A stretch of 64,000 bases of DNA from Caballeronia sp. dw_19 (lineage in GTDB: Bacteria > Pseudomonadota > Gammaproteobacteria > Burkholderiales > Burkholderiaceae): assembly GCF_018449515.1 (NCBI RefSeq), contig NZ_JAAVUQ010000007.1, positions 124,001-188,000 on the forward strand, written 5' to 3'. Positions 18,162 through 26,627 of this stretch are shown here, in pieces (position 1 is the stretch's first letter; every line of letters begins with the position of its first letter). The notes below the pieces were generated by a model. That model was not told the origin of the DNA. It made no database searches and saw nothing but the letters and a program-made list of their open reading frames with translations. A program made the translations under genes and the position numbers.

Positions 18162-19054
18162 ACGAGCCCCAACGCTTTACCGTACGCCACACAAGCATCT
18201 ACCGGTATTCGGAACCGGTGGATTTCGGCGAACACCGAATGATGTTCCGGCCGAGGTCCAGTCACGATCTGCGCCTCGTCACCATGCAATTGAAGATCAC
18301 GCCGGAACCGGCGCGCTTGCGCTGGCTGCACGATATCTTCGACAACTCGGTGGCCGTCGCCACCTTCGATAGCCAGGCAACAGAGCTGACGTTCGAAAGC
18401 GAAGTCACGCTCGAGCACTTCGAAACGCCGCAGCCGGACTACGCGCTAGAGCGCTACGCCGCCACGTTCCCGTTTGCGTACACGAATGAGGAAGCGTCGG
18501 ATCTGGTCAACGCGCGCAACCGGCCAGAACCGGACGGCGATGTCGATGCCTGGGCAAAACGTTTCGTCACGGCTGGCGAACCCATGGGGACGATGGCGCT
18601 GCTGCGCAAGATCAACCAGGCGATCAACGACGACTTCAAGTACGTCCGCCGCACGGAAAAAGGCGTGAATCGTCCCGCCGACACCTTGCGCCTGCGCAGC
18701 GGCAGCTGCCGGGACTTCGCGGTGTTCATGATGGACGTGGTGCGCTCGCTGGGTCTGGCCGCGCGCTTTGTCAGCGGCTACATCTTCGTGCCTGAACTGG
18801 ACACCCCGCCTGACACCAAGCGCGACGCGACGCGCGGTGGCGGCGCCACGCACGCGTGGCTGCAAATTTATCTCCCCGGTGCTGGCTGGGTCGATTTCGA
18901 CCCGACCAACAGCATTATCGGCAACCGTCATCTCATCCGCGTCGCGGTTGCATGGGACCACCATCAGGCCCTCCCGCTATGGGGAACCTGGAACGGCGAG
19001 CCCGGCTCGTTCCGCAGCCTCGATGTCGAGGTCAGCGTGACCGAGAACCGCTGA
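18158..19054 (+). CDS. Transglutaminase-like protein with N-terminal TgpA-type domain (first copy)
   Basis: 298 residues from a GTG at 18158. An N-terminal beta domain ('FTVRHTSIYRYSEPVDFGEHRMMF', split here at about 7-30) precedes a papain-fold transglutaminase core with the full triad: C184 in 'SGSCRDFAV', H232 in 'GATHAWLQ' and D248 in 'DFDPTN'. Members are cytoplasmic, probably cysteine peptidases or amidases of unknown substrate; some relatives sit in clusters with alpha-E and ATP-grasp proteins, absent here. It is followed after 28 bases by a second, divergent copy. No signal peptide. Confidence 0.9.
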   Translation: MNEPQRFTVRHTSIYRYSEPVDFGEHRMMFRPRSSHDLRLVTMQLKITPEPARLRWLHDIFDNSVAVATFDSQATELTFESEVTLEHFETPQPDYALERYAATFPFAYTNEEASDLVNARNRPEPDGDVDAWAKRFVTAGEPMGTMALLRKINQAINDDFKYVRRTEKGVNRPADTLRLRSGSCRDFAVFMMDVVRSLGLAARFVSGYIFVPELDTPPDTKRDATRGGGATHAWLQIYLPGAGWVDFDPTNSIIGNRHLIRVAVAWDHHQALPLWGTWNGEPGSFRSLDVEVSVTENR

Positions 19055-19082
19055 TGTCCTCTTCCATAGAAAGGCCACTCCC

Positions 19083-19886
19083 ATGAAACTCCGCGTTGGT
19101 TACGAGCTGGTCTACGAGTGTCAGCAGCCGACACCCATGCTTCTCATGCTGAACACGCATTTCTCGTTCGCACCCCAGGTCTTGCTTGCTGATCTGCTGG
19201 TCGTTGATCCGCCGGTGCCGATCTCGCAGTATCGCGATGGCTTCGGCAACCTGTGCAGCCGGATTGTCGCGCCAGAGGGCCAGATAGCGCTATCGACATC
19301 GGCGTTGCTCGAGGTGCCGGATGAGTTCGAAAAACCCGGGCTGGAAGGCGAGCAGCATCCCGTTGAAAACTTGCCCAATGAATGCCTGGTGTTTTTGCTT
19401 GGCAGCCGTTATTGCGAAACGGACCTGCTCTCGGACGTCGCGTGGAAAATGTTCGGCAATACGCCACTGGGACGCCCGCGAGTACAGGCCATCTGCGACT
19501 TCGTGCATAACCACATCGTGTTCAATTATGCGCATGCGCGGCCGACCAAGACCGCGTGGGAAGCGTATAACGAGCGCCAGGGAGTATGCCGCGACTTCGC
19601 GCATCTGGCAGTCACTTTGTGCCGCGCGATGAACATTCCTGCCCGCTATTGCACAGGTTATATCAGCGACGCCGGTATGCCGCCGCCCTACACCGCGATG
19701 GATTTCGCCGCGTGGTTCGAGGCGTTTATCGGCGGAAGCTGGCAGACCTTCGATGCACGCAACAACGTCCCACGGATGGGCCGCGTGTTGATGGCGCGAG
19801 GCCGCGATGCCGCCGATGTTGCGATAAGCAATACCTTCGGTCCTACCAAGCTACTCAAATTCGATGTGATTTGCCAGGCGCAGTAA
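19083..19886 (+). CDS. Transglutaminase-like protein lacking the expected histidine (second copy)
   Basis: 267 residues; ATG at 19083. Same overall plan as the upstream copy but divergent. The catalytic cysteine is present (C169, 'QGVCRDFAH') and the acidic residue too (D224, 'TFDARNN'), yet the position corresponding to His is alanine ('DFAAWFEAF', A209 aligned with H232 of the first copy). It may use another residue or be catalytically inactive, perhaps working with its neighbour. The region 'GRVLMARGRDAADVAISN' near the C-terminus is typical of this subfamily. Followed by a strong terminator. Confidence 0.88.
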   Translation: MKLRVGYELVYECQQPTPMLLMLNTHFSFAPQVLLADLLVVDPPVPISQYRDGFGNLCSRIVAPEGQIALSTSALLEVPDEFEKPGLEGEQHPVENLPNECLVFLLGSRYCETDLLSDVAWKMFGNTPLGRPRVQAICDFVHNHIVFNYAHARPTKTAWEAYNERQGVCRDFAHLAVTLCRAMNIPARYCTGYISDAGMPPPYTAMDFAAWFEAFIGGSWQTFDARNNVPRMGRVLMARGRDAADVAISNTFGPTKLLKFDVICQAQ

Positions 19887-20102
19887 CAAGCACTTTTACT
19901 TCGGATATCTAACTGAAATTGCATCGTGCTGAACGGGTTGGGGCCGCCCGTTCCGCCACGCCTTGCAGCACATTCCCATCCGGGGGATAATTCGGGTTGA
20001 ATATGGCATGCAGTGAGTTAGGCGTAGTGGGCCGGATTCGTGCTGCACCGAAAAAGACAATGCTGCATCCCCTTACCTGTCCAGTCTCCAGAACACGCGC
20101 GA

Positions 20103-20128
20103 GCCATTGAGTTTCAATGGCTTTTTTT
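20103..20128 (+). terminator. Terminator of the transglutaminase unit
   Basis: GCCATTGA / TCAATGGC with a 3-base loop and seven T residues after it. It isolates the transglutaminase genes from the hpnD-like gene that follows. Confidence 0.88.
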
Positions 20129-20173
20129 CTGGCCTGGACTGATCGGCTCACGCCGTCATGACCTTCCATTGCC

Positions 20174-21010
20174 GTGAACTTCGACGACTATTGCCAGCAA
20201 AAAGCCGCGCCCGATGGCTCCAGCACGTACTACGCCCTGCGCCGTGCGCCCTCGTCCAGACGACCGCTCCTGACAGCGTTTTACGCTTTGCGCCGGGAGC
20301 TGGAAGACACCGTCAAGCAAACCAGCGATCCGACTATCGGCCGCACCAAGCACGCCTGGTGGCAAAAGGAACTGGCCAGCCTGTTCGGCGGCGAACCCGT
20401 GCATCCGGTGACGAAGGCGATTGTCGCGCATCAGGCGAATACGCCGGTTCTCGACGAGCAAGGACGTGCGTTGATCGACAATCTGGTCGATGGTTTCAGC
20501 ATGGACCTCGATCAGGCACGTTATCTCGACTGGCCGGGTCTGCGGCGTTATCTGGACAACGTCGGCGGCGCGTTTGCGTTGATCATCGCCCGCGCGAGTG
20601 CACGCCGTCCTGATGATGCAGCGAACTGGGCCAATTCGCTTGGCACGGCATTGATGCTGGCGGAGCGCATAGCGGAAATCGGTGACGACGCGCGCCACGG
20701 CCGCATTTATCTTCCCATCGATGAGCTGCAGCGCTTCAATGTCACCGCGGCCGATCTCATCAACCGCAAATACAGCGATGGGTTCACTGAGCTCATGCGC
20801 TTCCAGACCGGTCGCGCGCGCGAAGCGCTTAAGCAGTCGCTGGCCGCGATCCCCTCGGACGAGCGCGCGACGCAGCGCGTGCTACGTGCGCAAGCGGCTT
20901 TATCGTTGGCATTGTTCGATGAGATAGAACGCGAAAACTTTCAGGTGCTTCATCAGGGGATTGCGTTGACGCCTATTCGCAAATTGTGGATTAGTTGGCA
21001 AGTCAGATAG
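20174..21010 (+). CDS. hpnD: HpnD-like squalene/phytoene synthase family protein
   Basis: 278 residues from a GTG at 20174 ('MNFDDYCQQKAAPDGSS'). The trans-isoprenyl diphosphate synthase fold is recognisable: 'YYALRRAPSSRR', then 'FYALRRELEDTVKQ' in place of the first aspartate-rich motif, and 'LAERIAEIGDDARHGRIYLP' (about 163-181) for the second. In hopanoid producers HpnD condenses two farnesyl diphosphates to presqualene diphosphate. Both motifs depart from the textbook Asp patterns, and no hpnC/hpnE neighbours are seen here, so activity is inferred. The stop lies only 2 bases before palindromic element A. Confidence 0.75.
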   Translation: MNFDDYCQQKAAPDGSSTYYALRRAPSSRRPLLTAFYALRRELEDTVKQTSDPTIGRTKHAWWQKELASLFGGEPVHPVTKAIVAHQANTPVLDEQGRALIDNLVDGFSMDLDQARYLDWPGLRRYLDNVGGAFALIIARASARRPDDAANWANSLGTALMLAERIAEIGDDARHGRIYLPIDELQRFNVTAADLINRKYSDGFTELMRFQTGRAREALKQSLAAIPSDERATQRVLRAQAALSLALFDEIERENFQVLHQGIALTPIRKLWISWQVR

Positions 21011-21012
21011 GT

Positions 21013-22056
21013 TCGCTCGCGCCGGTGGACGGGGGGGTGCGGGTTTGGGGTTGGTGGGTGGGGTCGGTGCTCGGGTGGTCGGTTCTGGGGTTAGTGGTCG
21101 GAGTTATTGCCGGGTTGCTGCTTTCGGCGTTAGTGGTCTGCCTGACTCGGATTTTCTCTTTATCACTATTAGCCACTGTGCGTGGCGGCACGTCATTTCT
21201 TTGTCCAAAGCGACAAAGAAACGAAGCAAAGAAAACGCTTTCAACCACGCTACCCTAAGTGTCCACAGCGTGCAGGTTTCATTCATGGGTGCCCCAAAAG
21301 CACGGTGCTCGCCAGAGCCACGGATGTTTGAACCCCTCCTTCTCGCGAATCCTGACACGAACACGCTTCGCCCCGTACGCTCTCGGGCAAGCACCATTGC
21401 TAAGGAATCCGCATGGCCTTACAAGTATTTACGGCTGCGGGCTTTTTGACAGGTTAGCTACCTGGTCTGTGCGACCGTATTTGTAGGCCACAGCTTCATG
21501 CGTGTTTGTGTTTACTGCTTCAGTTTTTGTGAATTGGCTGCGCGTTCTGTACAGCTATTTTCGTCGGTTACGGCCCACCCGCATCTTCGCGACCTCGTTT
21601 CCAGGAGGGTTGGCGACGTGGTTCGAGGCGAGTACAAATTTGGAGGGAGGTCGTCCGCGGATAGCGCGGGGTGTCCCTTGGGCAGGTTCAATCACTGGTG
21701 GCGAAGCGTGTGGGTATCCGTGTTCGGAGAAAGAGGGGTTCACACATCCTCCGCTCTAGCGAGCACCGTGCTTTTGGGGCACCCATGAATAGAAACTGCA
21801 CGCTGTGGACACTTAGGGTAGCGCGGTTGGAAAGCGTTTTCTTTGCTTCGTTTCTTTGTCGCTTTGGACAAAGAAATGACGTGCCGCCACGCACAGTGGC
21901 TAACAGTGATAAAGAGAAAATCCGACTCTCGCAGACCACCACGGCCGAAAGCATCAACCCGGCATCAACCCCGACCGCTGACCCCAGAACCGACCACCCC
22001 AGCACTGACCCCGACCCCTACCCCCAAAACCGCCCCCCGTCCACCGGCGCGAGCGA
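21013..22056. repeat. Palindromic 1-kb element, copy A
   Basis: About 1044 bases. Both ends carry the same 20-base inverted repeat, TCGCTCGCGCCGGTGGACGG. The arms (about 21013-21335 and 21735-22056) are inverted copies of each other; in the core (21152-21274 versus its mirror) I count only a few differences. Just inside each end is a G-run tract of G-quadruplex form. Each arm has an internal hairpin TTTCTTTGTC-6-GACAAAGAAA (21196-21221 and 21851-21876). The middle (about 21340-21720) is not symmetric. No transposase and no frame conserved with copy B (29387-30393). It starts 2 bases after the hpnD stop and ends 5 bases before the DUF1501 stop on the opposite strand. No clear target duplication. 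Confidence 0.88.
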
Positions 22057-22061
22057 AAAAA

Positions 22062-23279
22062 CTACCCTTGTAGAAAAGCCAGCGTCTCAAACTTCTGCCC
22101 GAGGACCGCGGTGGAATCCATACCCCACCACGGCCCCAGCACGGTCGCGTACATCTGCCTGAAGTCCACTCCGACCGGCAGATTGCCGTTACCGTCCAGC
22201 CGCGCCAATTCCGGCGCAACACCATGAAGGCCGCCATTCACCCGGCCGCCCATCACGAAATGCGGCGCAACCGTGCCGTGATCCGTCCCGTTGCTCTGGT
22301 TCTGGCGCGGCCGCCGGCCAAACTCGGCATAGGTCATGATGAGCGTCTCGTTCCATCGACCCAGTTCGACCAGCGCCGAGCGCATCGCAACCATTCCCTC
22401 CGATAACTGCTTGAGCAACGCCGCCTGCTGACCCGGCTGGTTCTGATGGGTATCGAAACCATTGAGCGTCAGGCGGATCACCGCGACGCCCTGCCCCGTT
22501 TGCGGCACGCCGGCAGGAGTATCGGTAGCGGACAGCACTTGCATGGCCGTCTTGATCGATGTCCCGAATGCGCCGCCCGGAAATTGCGTCTTGAGCGCGA
22601 ACTGGCCGGCTCGCGGACGCAGCCGGTCGGCCGCCTTCACGATTTCGTTTTCCACATCCAGGATATGCGCGAGCGCGGGATTGCGTTCCTTCAACGATAC
22701 CGGCGTCGCAAGCCGCGCCTGCTTCTCGAACTGCGCCGGATTCACGAGCGCGATGGCGCGCGCGCCGTTCGCGAGCGGGCCCATTTCCGCGCTGCCAATC
22801 ACCACGGCATCGGCAGCAAATCCTGCCGGCACGGGCTGCGCGCGAAATGTGCGCGTAAGCCAACCTTCGTGCAGATATTGATCGGAACGCGAACCGGTAT
22901 CCCAGATCTCGATGGATCGAAAATGCGAAAGGTTCGGTTGCGGATAACTGACACCCTGCACGATCGCGAGTTGCCGGTCTTTCCAGAGCGGCATCAATGG
23001 CTGCATGGCGGGATGAAGGCCCGTGCGCTCGTCAAGCTGGATGACCTGCTCGCGCTTGATGCCAATGCCCGGGCGCAATGCGGCGTAAGCCGGGTCGGCG
23101 AACGGGATCACGGTGTTCAGGCCGTCGTTGCCACCCTTCAGTTCGACCAGGATAAGGACATTGCCGTACCCGCTCGAACGCATCTCGACCGGGAGCGGGC
23201 TTGCTGCGGCAAACGCCGAGGGCGCAAGCGCGAAGGCGCCGGCTGCGCCGGTTATCGAAAGGAAGTCGCGTCGGTTCAT
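22062..23279 (-). CDS. DUF1501 family protein, Tat-exported
   Basis: 405 residues. The N-terminus 'MNRRDFLSITGAAGAFALAPSAFAA' has a twin-arginine motif and a signal peptide (quoted in part; cleavage near 25). The rest is an alkaline-phosphatase/sulfatase-superfamily-like DUF1501 domain: 'ILVELKGGNDGLNT', 'TGLHPAM', 'GFDTHQNQ' and 'YAEFGRRPRQN' with the late 'GTDHGT' motif carrying probable metal-binding Asp/His. Function unknown; the family is nearly always paired with DUF1800, as here (8 bases after it). The stop codon is next to element A. Confidence 0.92.
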   Translation of the reverse strand: MNRRDFLSITGAAGAFALAPSAFAAASPLPVEMRSSGYGNVLILVELKGGNDGLNTVIPFADPAYAALRPGIGIKREQVIQLDERTGLHPAMQPLMPLWKDRQLAIVQGVSYPQPNLSHFRSIEIWDTGSRSDQYLHEGWLTRTFRAQPVPAGFAADAVVIGSAEMGPLANGARAIALVNPAQFEKQARLATPVSLKERNPALAHILDVENEIVKAADRLRPRAGQFALKTQFPGGAFGTSIKTAMQVLSATDTPAGVPQTGQGVAVIRLTLNGFDTHQNQPGQQAALLKQLSEGMVAMRSALVELGRWNETLIMTYAEFGRRPRQNQSNGTDHGTVAPHFVMGGRVNGGLHGVAPELARLDGNGNLPVGVDFRQMYATVLGPWWGMDSTAVLGQKFETLAFLQG

Positions 23280-23287
23280 GGGGCCGC

Positions 23288-24946
23288 CTATTTCAACTGG
23301 TACGCAGGGTCCATCAGCAACGCCCGCAAATAAGCGCTGCTCGTGGCATCAGGTTCAATGGCATCCGCGGGAGAAACCGCCAGCACCGCGCGCTGCAGTT
23401 GCAATTGCGTCGACAGGTCCGGGCGCGCGTCAGGCGTCGTGTTGTACCCCGCGAGCCATGCATCGAGATCGAAACGCAAGCCCGGATGCGGCCGTTGCAT
23501 CGCCGCAGGTTTCATGGCGGCATTTGTCATCATGTCAGGCATTGGGCCTGACATCGATGCCATCGCGCTCGTCTTCGCATCGGTCGCCCCCGGACGCATG
23601 CCATGCGCTTCGGTCGCGCGAAACAACTGCTCGATAAACTGCTTGCGCGCAAGCAGCGTGGAGCTGTTGATCCAGTTTTCGCCGCCCGGCCAACCCTTCA
23701 CGTTCGGCGGATAAAAGAGATTTTCACCGAAATTGCGCACCTGGACGGCGAGTGCGGTCGCGTCCTGATCGGCATAACCAATATCGAACTCGCGCACAGC
23801 GCCGACCACGAATTCCGCAGGCGATTTGACGAGCACGCCACGGTTGCGCTCGTCCCAAAACGCATCCGATAAAAACAGTCCCCGCAACGCTGTCTTGATG
23901 TCGTAATGTGATGCGCGAAAACGCTCGGCGATCGATGCGATCTGAACCGGATCCGGTGTCTCGGAGATGAACTCGCGCCACAGTTCGGTCGTGATGAAGG
24001 TCGCCGTTTCCGGTTGAGCTAAAAGGATATCGAGAACCTGATCGCCATCGAAAGCGCCCATCTGGCCGAGGACGGTCTTGTCGCCGTCATCGTGGATTTT
24101 TGGATTGAATTGATAAGCGAGTGTATTCGGATCAAGCGTCCAGCCGGTGTAGGCTCTTGCGGCTTCGGTCACGTCGCGCTGCGAGTAATGTCCCTCGCCT
24201 AGCGTGAACAGCTCCATGACCTCGCGCGCAAAGTTTTCGTTGGGACGGCCTTTGCGGCTGCCGGCGCCATCGAGGTACTGCAGCATCGCCGGATCTTTAG
24301 AGACTGCATGCAGCAAGTCGCCGAAATTGCCGAGCGCGTCGCGGCGCAACAGCGCGTTCTGACGGAACATGATCTGCGGATAGTGAACCTTGTCTTCGCC
24401 GGACGGAAAGTGATCGTGCCAGAAGAGCGTCATGCGTTCGGTGAGCGGCGAGCGCGTGGTCACCATTTCGCGTACCCACCAGCCACGCAACTCATCGTAG
24501 CGATGGTTTTGTTCGCGCCGGTCATCACGGCGTTCGTCCTGCGTCCACGCACGGCGAACGTCAACTGATGGGATCGGTTCCGTCACCCACGCGGGCGGCG
24601 GTGTAGCTGCTTCAGTGCGGGCGCCGGCAAGTACCGCATCAACGGCCTGCTCGCGGGTCATTCCAATATACGGGGCGACCTCGCTCGCGCTTGCCTCGAA
24701 GCCCGTACGGGTGAGCAGGAAGCGGGCATCGGTGGCATCGAGGGGATCGGTATCGACCGCCGCCACTTCCGTCCGATGCACATTGCGTACCCGGCGCGGC
24801 GTGTTGTTTTGCGCCGCCTGAGCCGTCAGTACGCTGGTCAGCATCAAACACAACGCGATAATAAGCGCAGCCATATTCACGCCACGCTCGCGCCGATCCA
24901 GCGAACCGCGAACAAGGTGGACATCAGGAAACCTGGAGTGTTGCAT
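23288..24946 (-). CDS. DUF1800 family secreted protein
   Basis: 552 residues. A charged N-terminus followed by a hydrophobic stretch 'MAALIIALCLMLTSVLTAQA' makes a signal peptide; an alternative start at 24874 would begin directly with that stretch. DUF1800 features: 'DARFLLTRTGFEAS', 'LTERMTLFWHDHF', 'NENFAREVMELFTLGEGHY', 'AARAYTGW' and 'NVKGWPGGENWINSSTL' near the end. Function unknown; the DUF1800-DUF1501 pair is widespread in proteobacteria and planctomycetes and is co-transcribed. C-terminal residues about 480-505 are Met/Ala/Pro rich, probably a linker. Confidence 0.92.
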   Translation of the reverse strand: MQHSRFPDVHLVRGSLDRRERGVNMAALIIALCLMLTSVLTAQAAQNNTPRRVRNVHRTEVAAVDTDPLDATDARFLLTRTGFEASASEVAPYIGMTREQAVDAVLAGARTEAATPPPAWVTEPIPSVDVRRAWTQDERRDDRREQNHRYDELRGWWVREMVTTRSPLTERMTLFWHDHFPSGEDKVHYPQIMFRQNALLRRDALGNFGDLLHAVSKDPAMLQYLDGAGSRKGRPNENFAREVMELFTLGEGHYSQRDVTEAARAYTGWTLDPNTLAYQFNPKIHDDGDKTVLGQMGAFDGDQVLDILLAQPETATFITTELWREFISETPDPVQIASIAERFRASHYDIKTALRGLFLSDAFWDERNRGVLVKSPAEFVVGAVREFDIGYADQDATALAVQVRNFGENLFYPPNVKGWPGGENWINSSTLLARKQFIEQLFRATEAHGMRPGATDAKTSAMASMSGPMPDMMTNAAMKPAAMQRPHPGLRFDLDAWLAGYNTTPDARPDLSTQLQLQRAVLAVSPADAIEPDATSSAYLRALLMDPAYQLK

Positions 24947-25103
24947 CGAGGAGCGAGTCCGGTGGCCGTGCTATGTCAATCAACGGCGCGTTGCCGGAGC
25001 CCGTTGACCGCCAATGTCACCTCGGCATCCGTTTAGTGCCAGAAATGAGTTGGGCATCGATCGGGAGTGCGGCCGCGCAAAGGCACCGCCATTGCGCCAA
25101 GCC

Positions 25104-25565
25104 TCAACGCTTATAAAGATCCCTGACCGCTTCCTCGATATGCTGGCGCAACAGCCGCCGCTCATCTGCTGTCATCACACCGTGCCGCGGAGGCCGCTCG
25201 GGCGGTTGCGGATCGCTTTGCGGCGGGGGCATGGCCGGCATCACTTGCGGGTCGCGATTACCTTTGAGCGGCTTTTGCATGCGATGCTGAGCGCGCATGA
25301 AGCGGCCATCGAAGCGTTTCCTGGGTGGTTGTGAGTTGAAATCAGAACTGTCGCCTTCGGGATTCGAATACCGGGACGAAGAAGATGACGACGACAACGA
25401 CGACGAATCAGGACGATCGAACGCCGACAAACTGCGATTAAGGGATTGCGATGGTTGCGCAAGAACAGTGCGCGCGGCAAACACGGCGTAAAACGCGCTA
25501 GCGATCAGCGTTAGTCGGATGATGCGCTTGGTGCGCACAGGTATGCGCCGCCGCGCTCCCTTCAT
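25104..25565 (-). CDS. Small exported protein of unknown function
   Basis: 153 residues from the ATG at 25565, preceded by AAGGG at good spacing; earlier in-frame starts up to 25670 exist. An N-terminal basic stretch ('MKGARRRIPVRTKRIIRL') leads to a hydrophobic segment ('TLIASAFYAVFAARTVLA') like a signal peptide. A run of about nine serines follows, then a Pro/Arg-rich middle and a conserved-looking C-terminal helix 'TADERRLLRQHIEEAVRDLYKR'. I recall similar C-termini in small betaproteobacterial proteins near two-component genes, but know no function. It is divergent from ompR. Confidence 0.75.
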   Translation of the reverse strand: MKGARRRIPVRTKRIIRLTLIASAFYAVFAARTVLAQPSQSLNRSLSAFDRPDSSSLSSSSSSSRYSNPEGDSSDFNSQPPRKRFDGRFMRAQHRMQKPLKGNRDPQVMPAMPPPQSDPQPPERPPRHGVMTADERRLLRQHIEEAVRDLYKR

Positions 25566-25765
25566 GTTGTTCCCTTCGTTGCTCGACAACCGGACAGTCT
25601 CAGGCTCTTTGGCGTGCTTGCGTGTCATGCCAGTATTGACGGTTAATGCCGCCATGATACTGACGCGCAATCATTGTACTAATGGAGTATCCACCGAATG
25701 ACGGGCTTAGGTAAAGGAGTGTACGCATAGAACCTTTATGTCGTGCCACACTCGCCGTAAATTTT

Positions 25766-25780
25766 GTAACTATCTGTTAC
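25766..25780 (+). promoter_or_regulatory. Possible OmpR-type operator upstream of ompR
   Basis: GTAAC-TATCT-GTTAC, a perfect 5-base inverted repeat with a 5-base spacer, 53 bases before the ompR start. TGTAAC/GTTACA elements occur in binding sites of OmpR-family regulators such as OmpR and RstA. Autoregulation is an inference. Confidence 0.35.
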
Positions 25781-25832
25781 CTCAGAAATGGAGCAAACTA
25801 GGTCCTCTTTCTAATCGCGCTAAGATGCGGGT

Positions 25833-26558
25833 ATGGAAACCAAAAATCCCTCAAAAATACTCGTAGTCGACGACGACCCCCGTTTGCGCGATCTTTTGCG
25901 ACGTTATCTCGGCGAGCAGGGCTTTAACGTCTATGTCGCTGAAAACGCGCCGTCGATGAACAAGCTCTGGGTTCGCGAACGTTTCGACCTGCTCGTGCTC
26001 GACCTGATGTTGCCGGGGGAAGACGGACTTTCGATCTGCCGCCGTCTACGGGGCAGCAACGACCGTACGCCGATCATCATGCTCACCGCGAAAGGCGAAG
26101 ACGTCGATCGCATCGTGGGCCTGGAAATGGGCGCGGACGACTATTTGCCGAAGCCGTTCAACCCCCGCGAACTCGTCGCGCGGATTCACGCGGTGCTGCG
26201 TCGCCAGTCACCGTCGGAACTGCCGGGCGCACCGTCCGAAACCACCGAAGTCTTCGAGTTCGGCGAATTTGCTTTGAATCTCGCCACGCGGACGCTGACC
26301 AAGAACGGCCAGGAAATCCCGCTGACCACCGGCGAATTCTCTGTGCTCAAAGTGTTCGCGCGACATCCGCGTGCCCCGCTGTCGCGTGAAAAGTTGATGG
26401 AACTGGCGCGCGGCCGTGAATACGAAGTCTTCGACCGCAGTCTCGACGTGCAGATCTCAAGGTTGCGCAAGCTGATCGAGCCGGACCCGAGCAGCCCGCG
26501 TTTTATCCAGACGGTGTGGGGCCTTGGTTATGTATTCATCCCCGACGGCGCGGCCTGA
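25833..26558 (+). CDS. ompR: OmpR-family response regulator
   Basis: 241 residues. Receiver domain (about 8-120) with D13-D15 acidic cluster, phospho-acceptor D57 ('LLVLDLMLPG'), T85 and K107 ('YLPKPF'). The C-terminal winged-helix domain (about 143-238) contains 'LTTGEFSVLKVF', 'RSLDVQISRLRKLIE' and 'IQTVWGLGYVF', close to E. coli OmpR. With EnvZ downstream (69-base gap) it forms the osmotic/envelope two-component system controlling porin genes. The Shine-Dalgarno is poor. Confidence 0.95.
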   Translation: METKNPSKILVVDDDPRLRDLLRRYLGEQGFNVYVAENAPSMNKLWVRERFDLLVLDLMLPGEDGLSICRRLRGSNDRTPIIMLTAKGEDVDRIVGLEMGADDYLPKPFNPRELVARIHAVLRRQSPSELPGAPSETTEVFEFGEFALNLATRTLTKNGQEIPLTTGEFSVLKVFARHPRAPLSREKLMELARGREYEVFDRSLDVQISRLRKLIEPDPSSPRFIQTVWGLGYVFIPDGAA

Positions 26559-26627
26559 GATTTGAGCCCTGATTGAGTTCTGACCAACGCGCCCCGTGCG
26601 CGCCACCAGCAAGAGCATCAGCGAACC

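Noticed and set aside
21104..21397. Open frames within element A (and 21671-22162)
   Set aside because: The equivalent frames in the other arms shift phase after the same residues, so the frame is not conserved; they follow from the repeat sequence.
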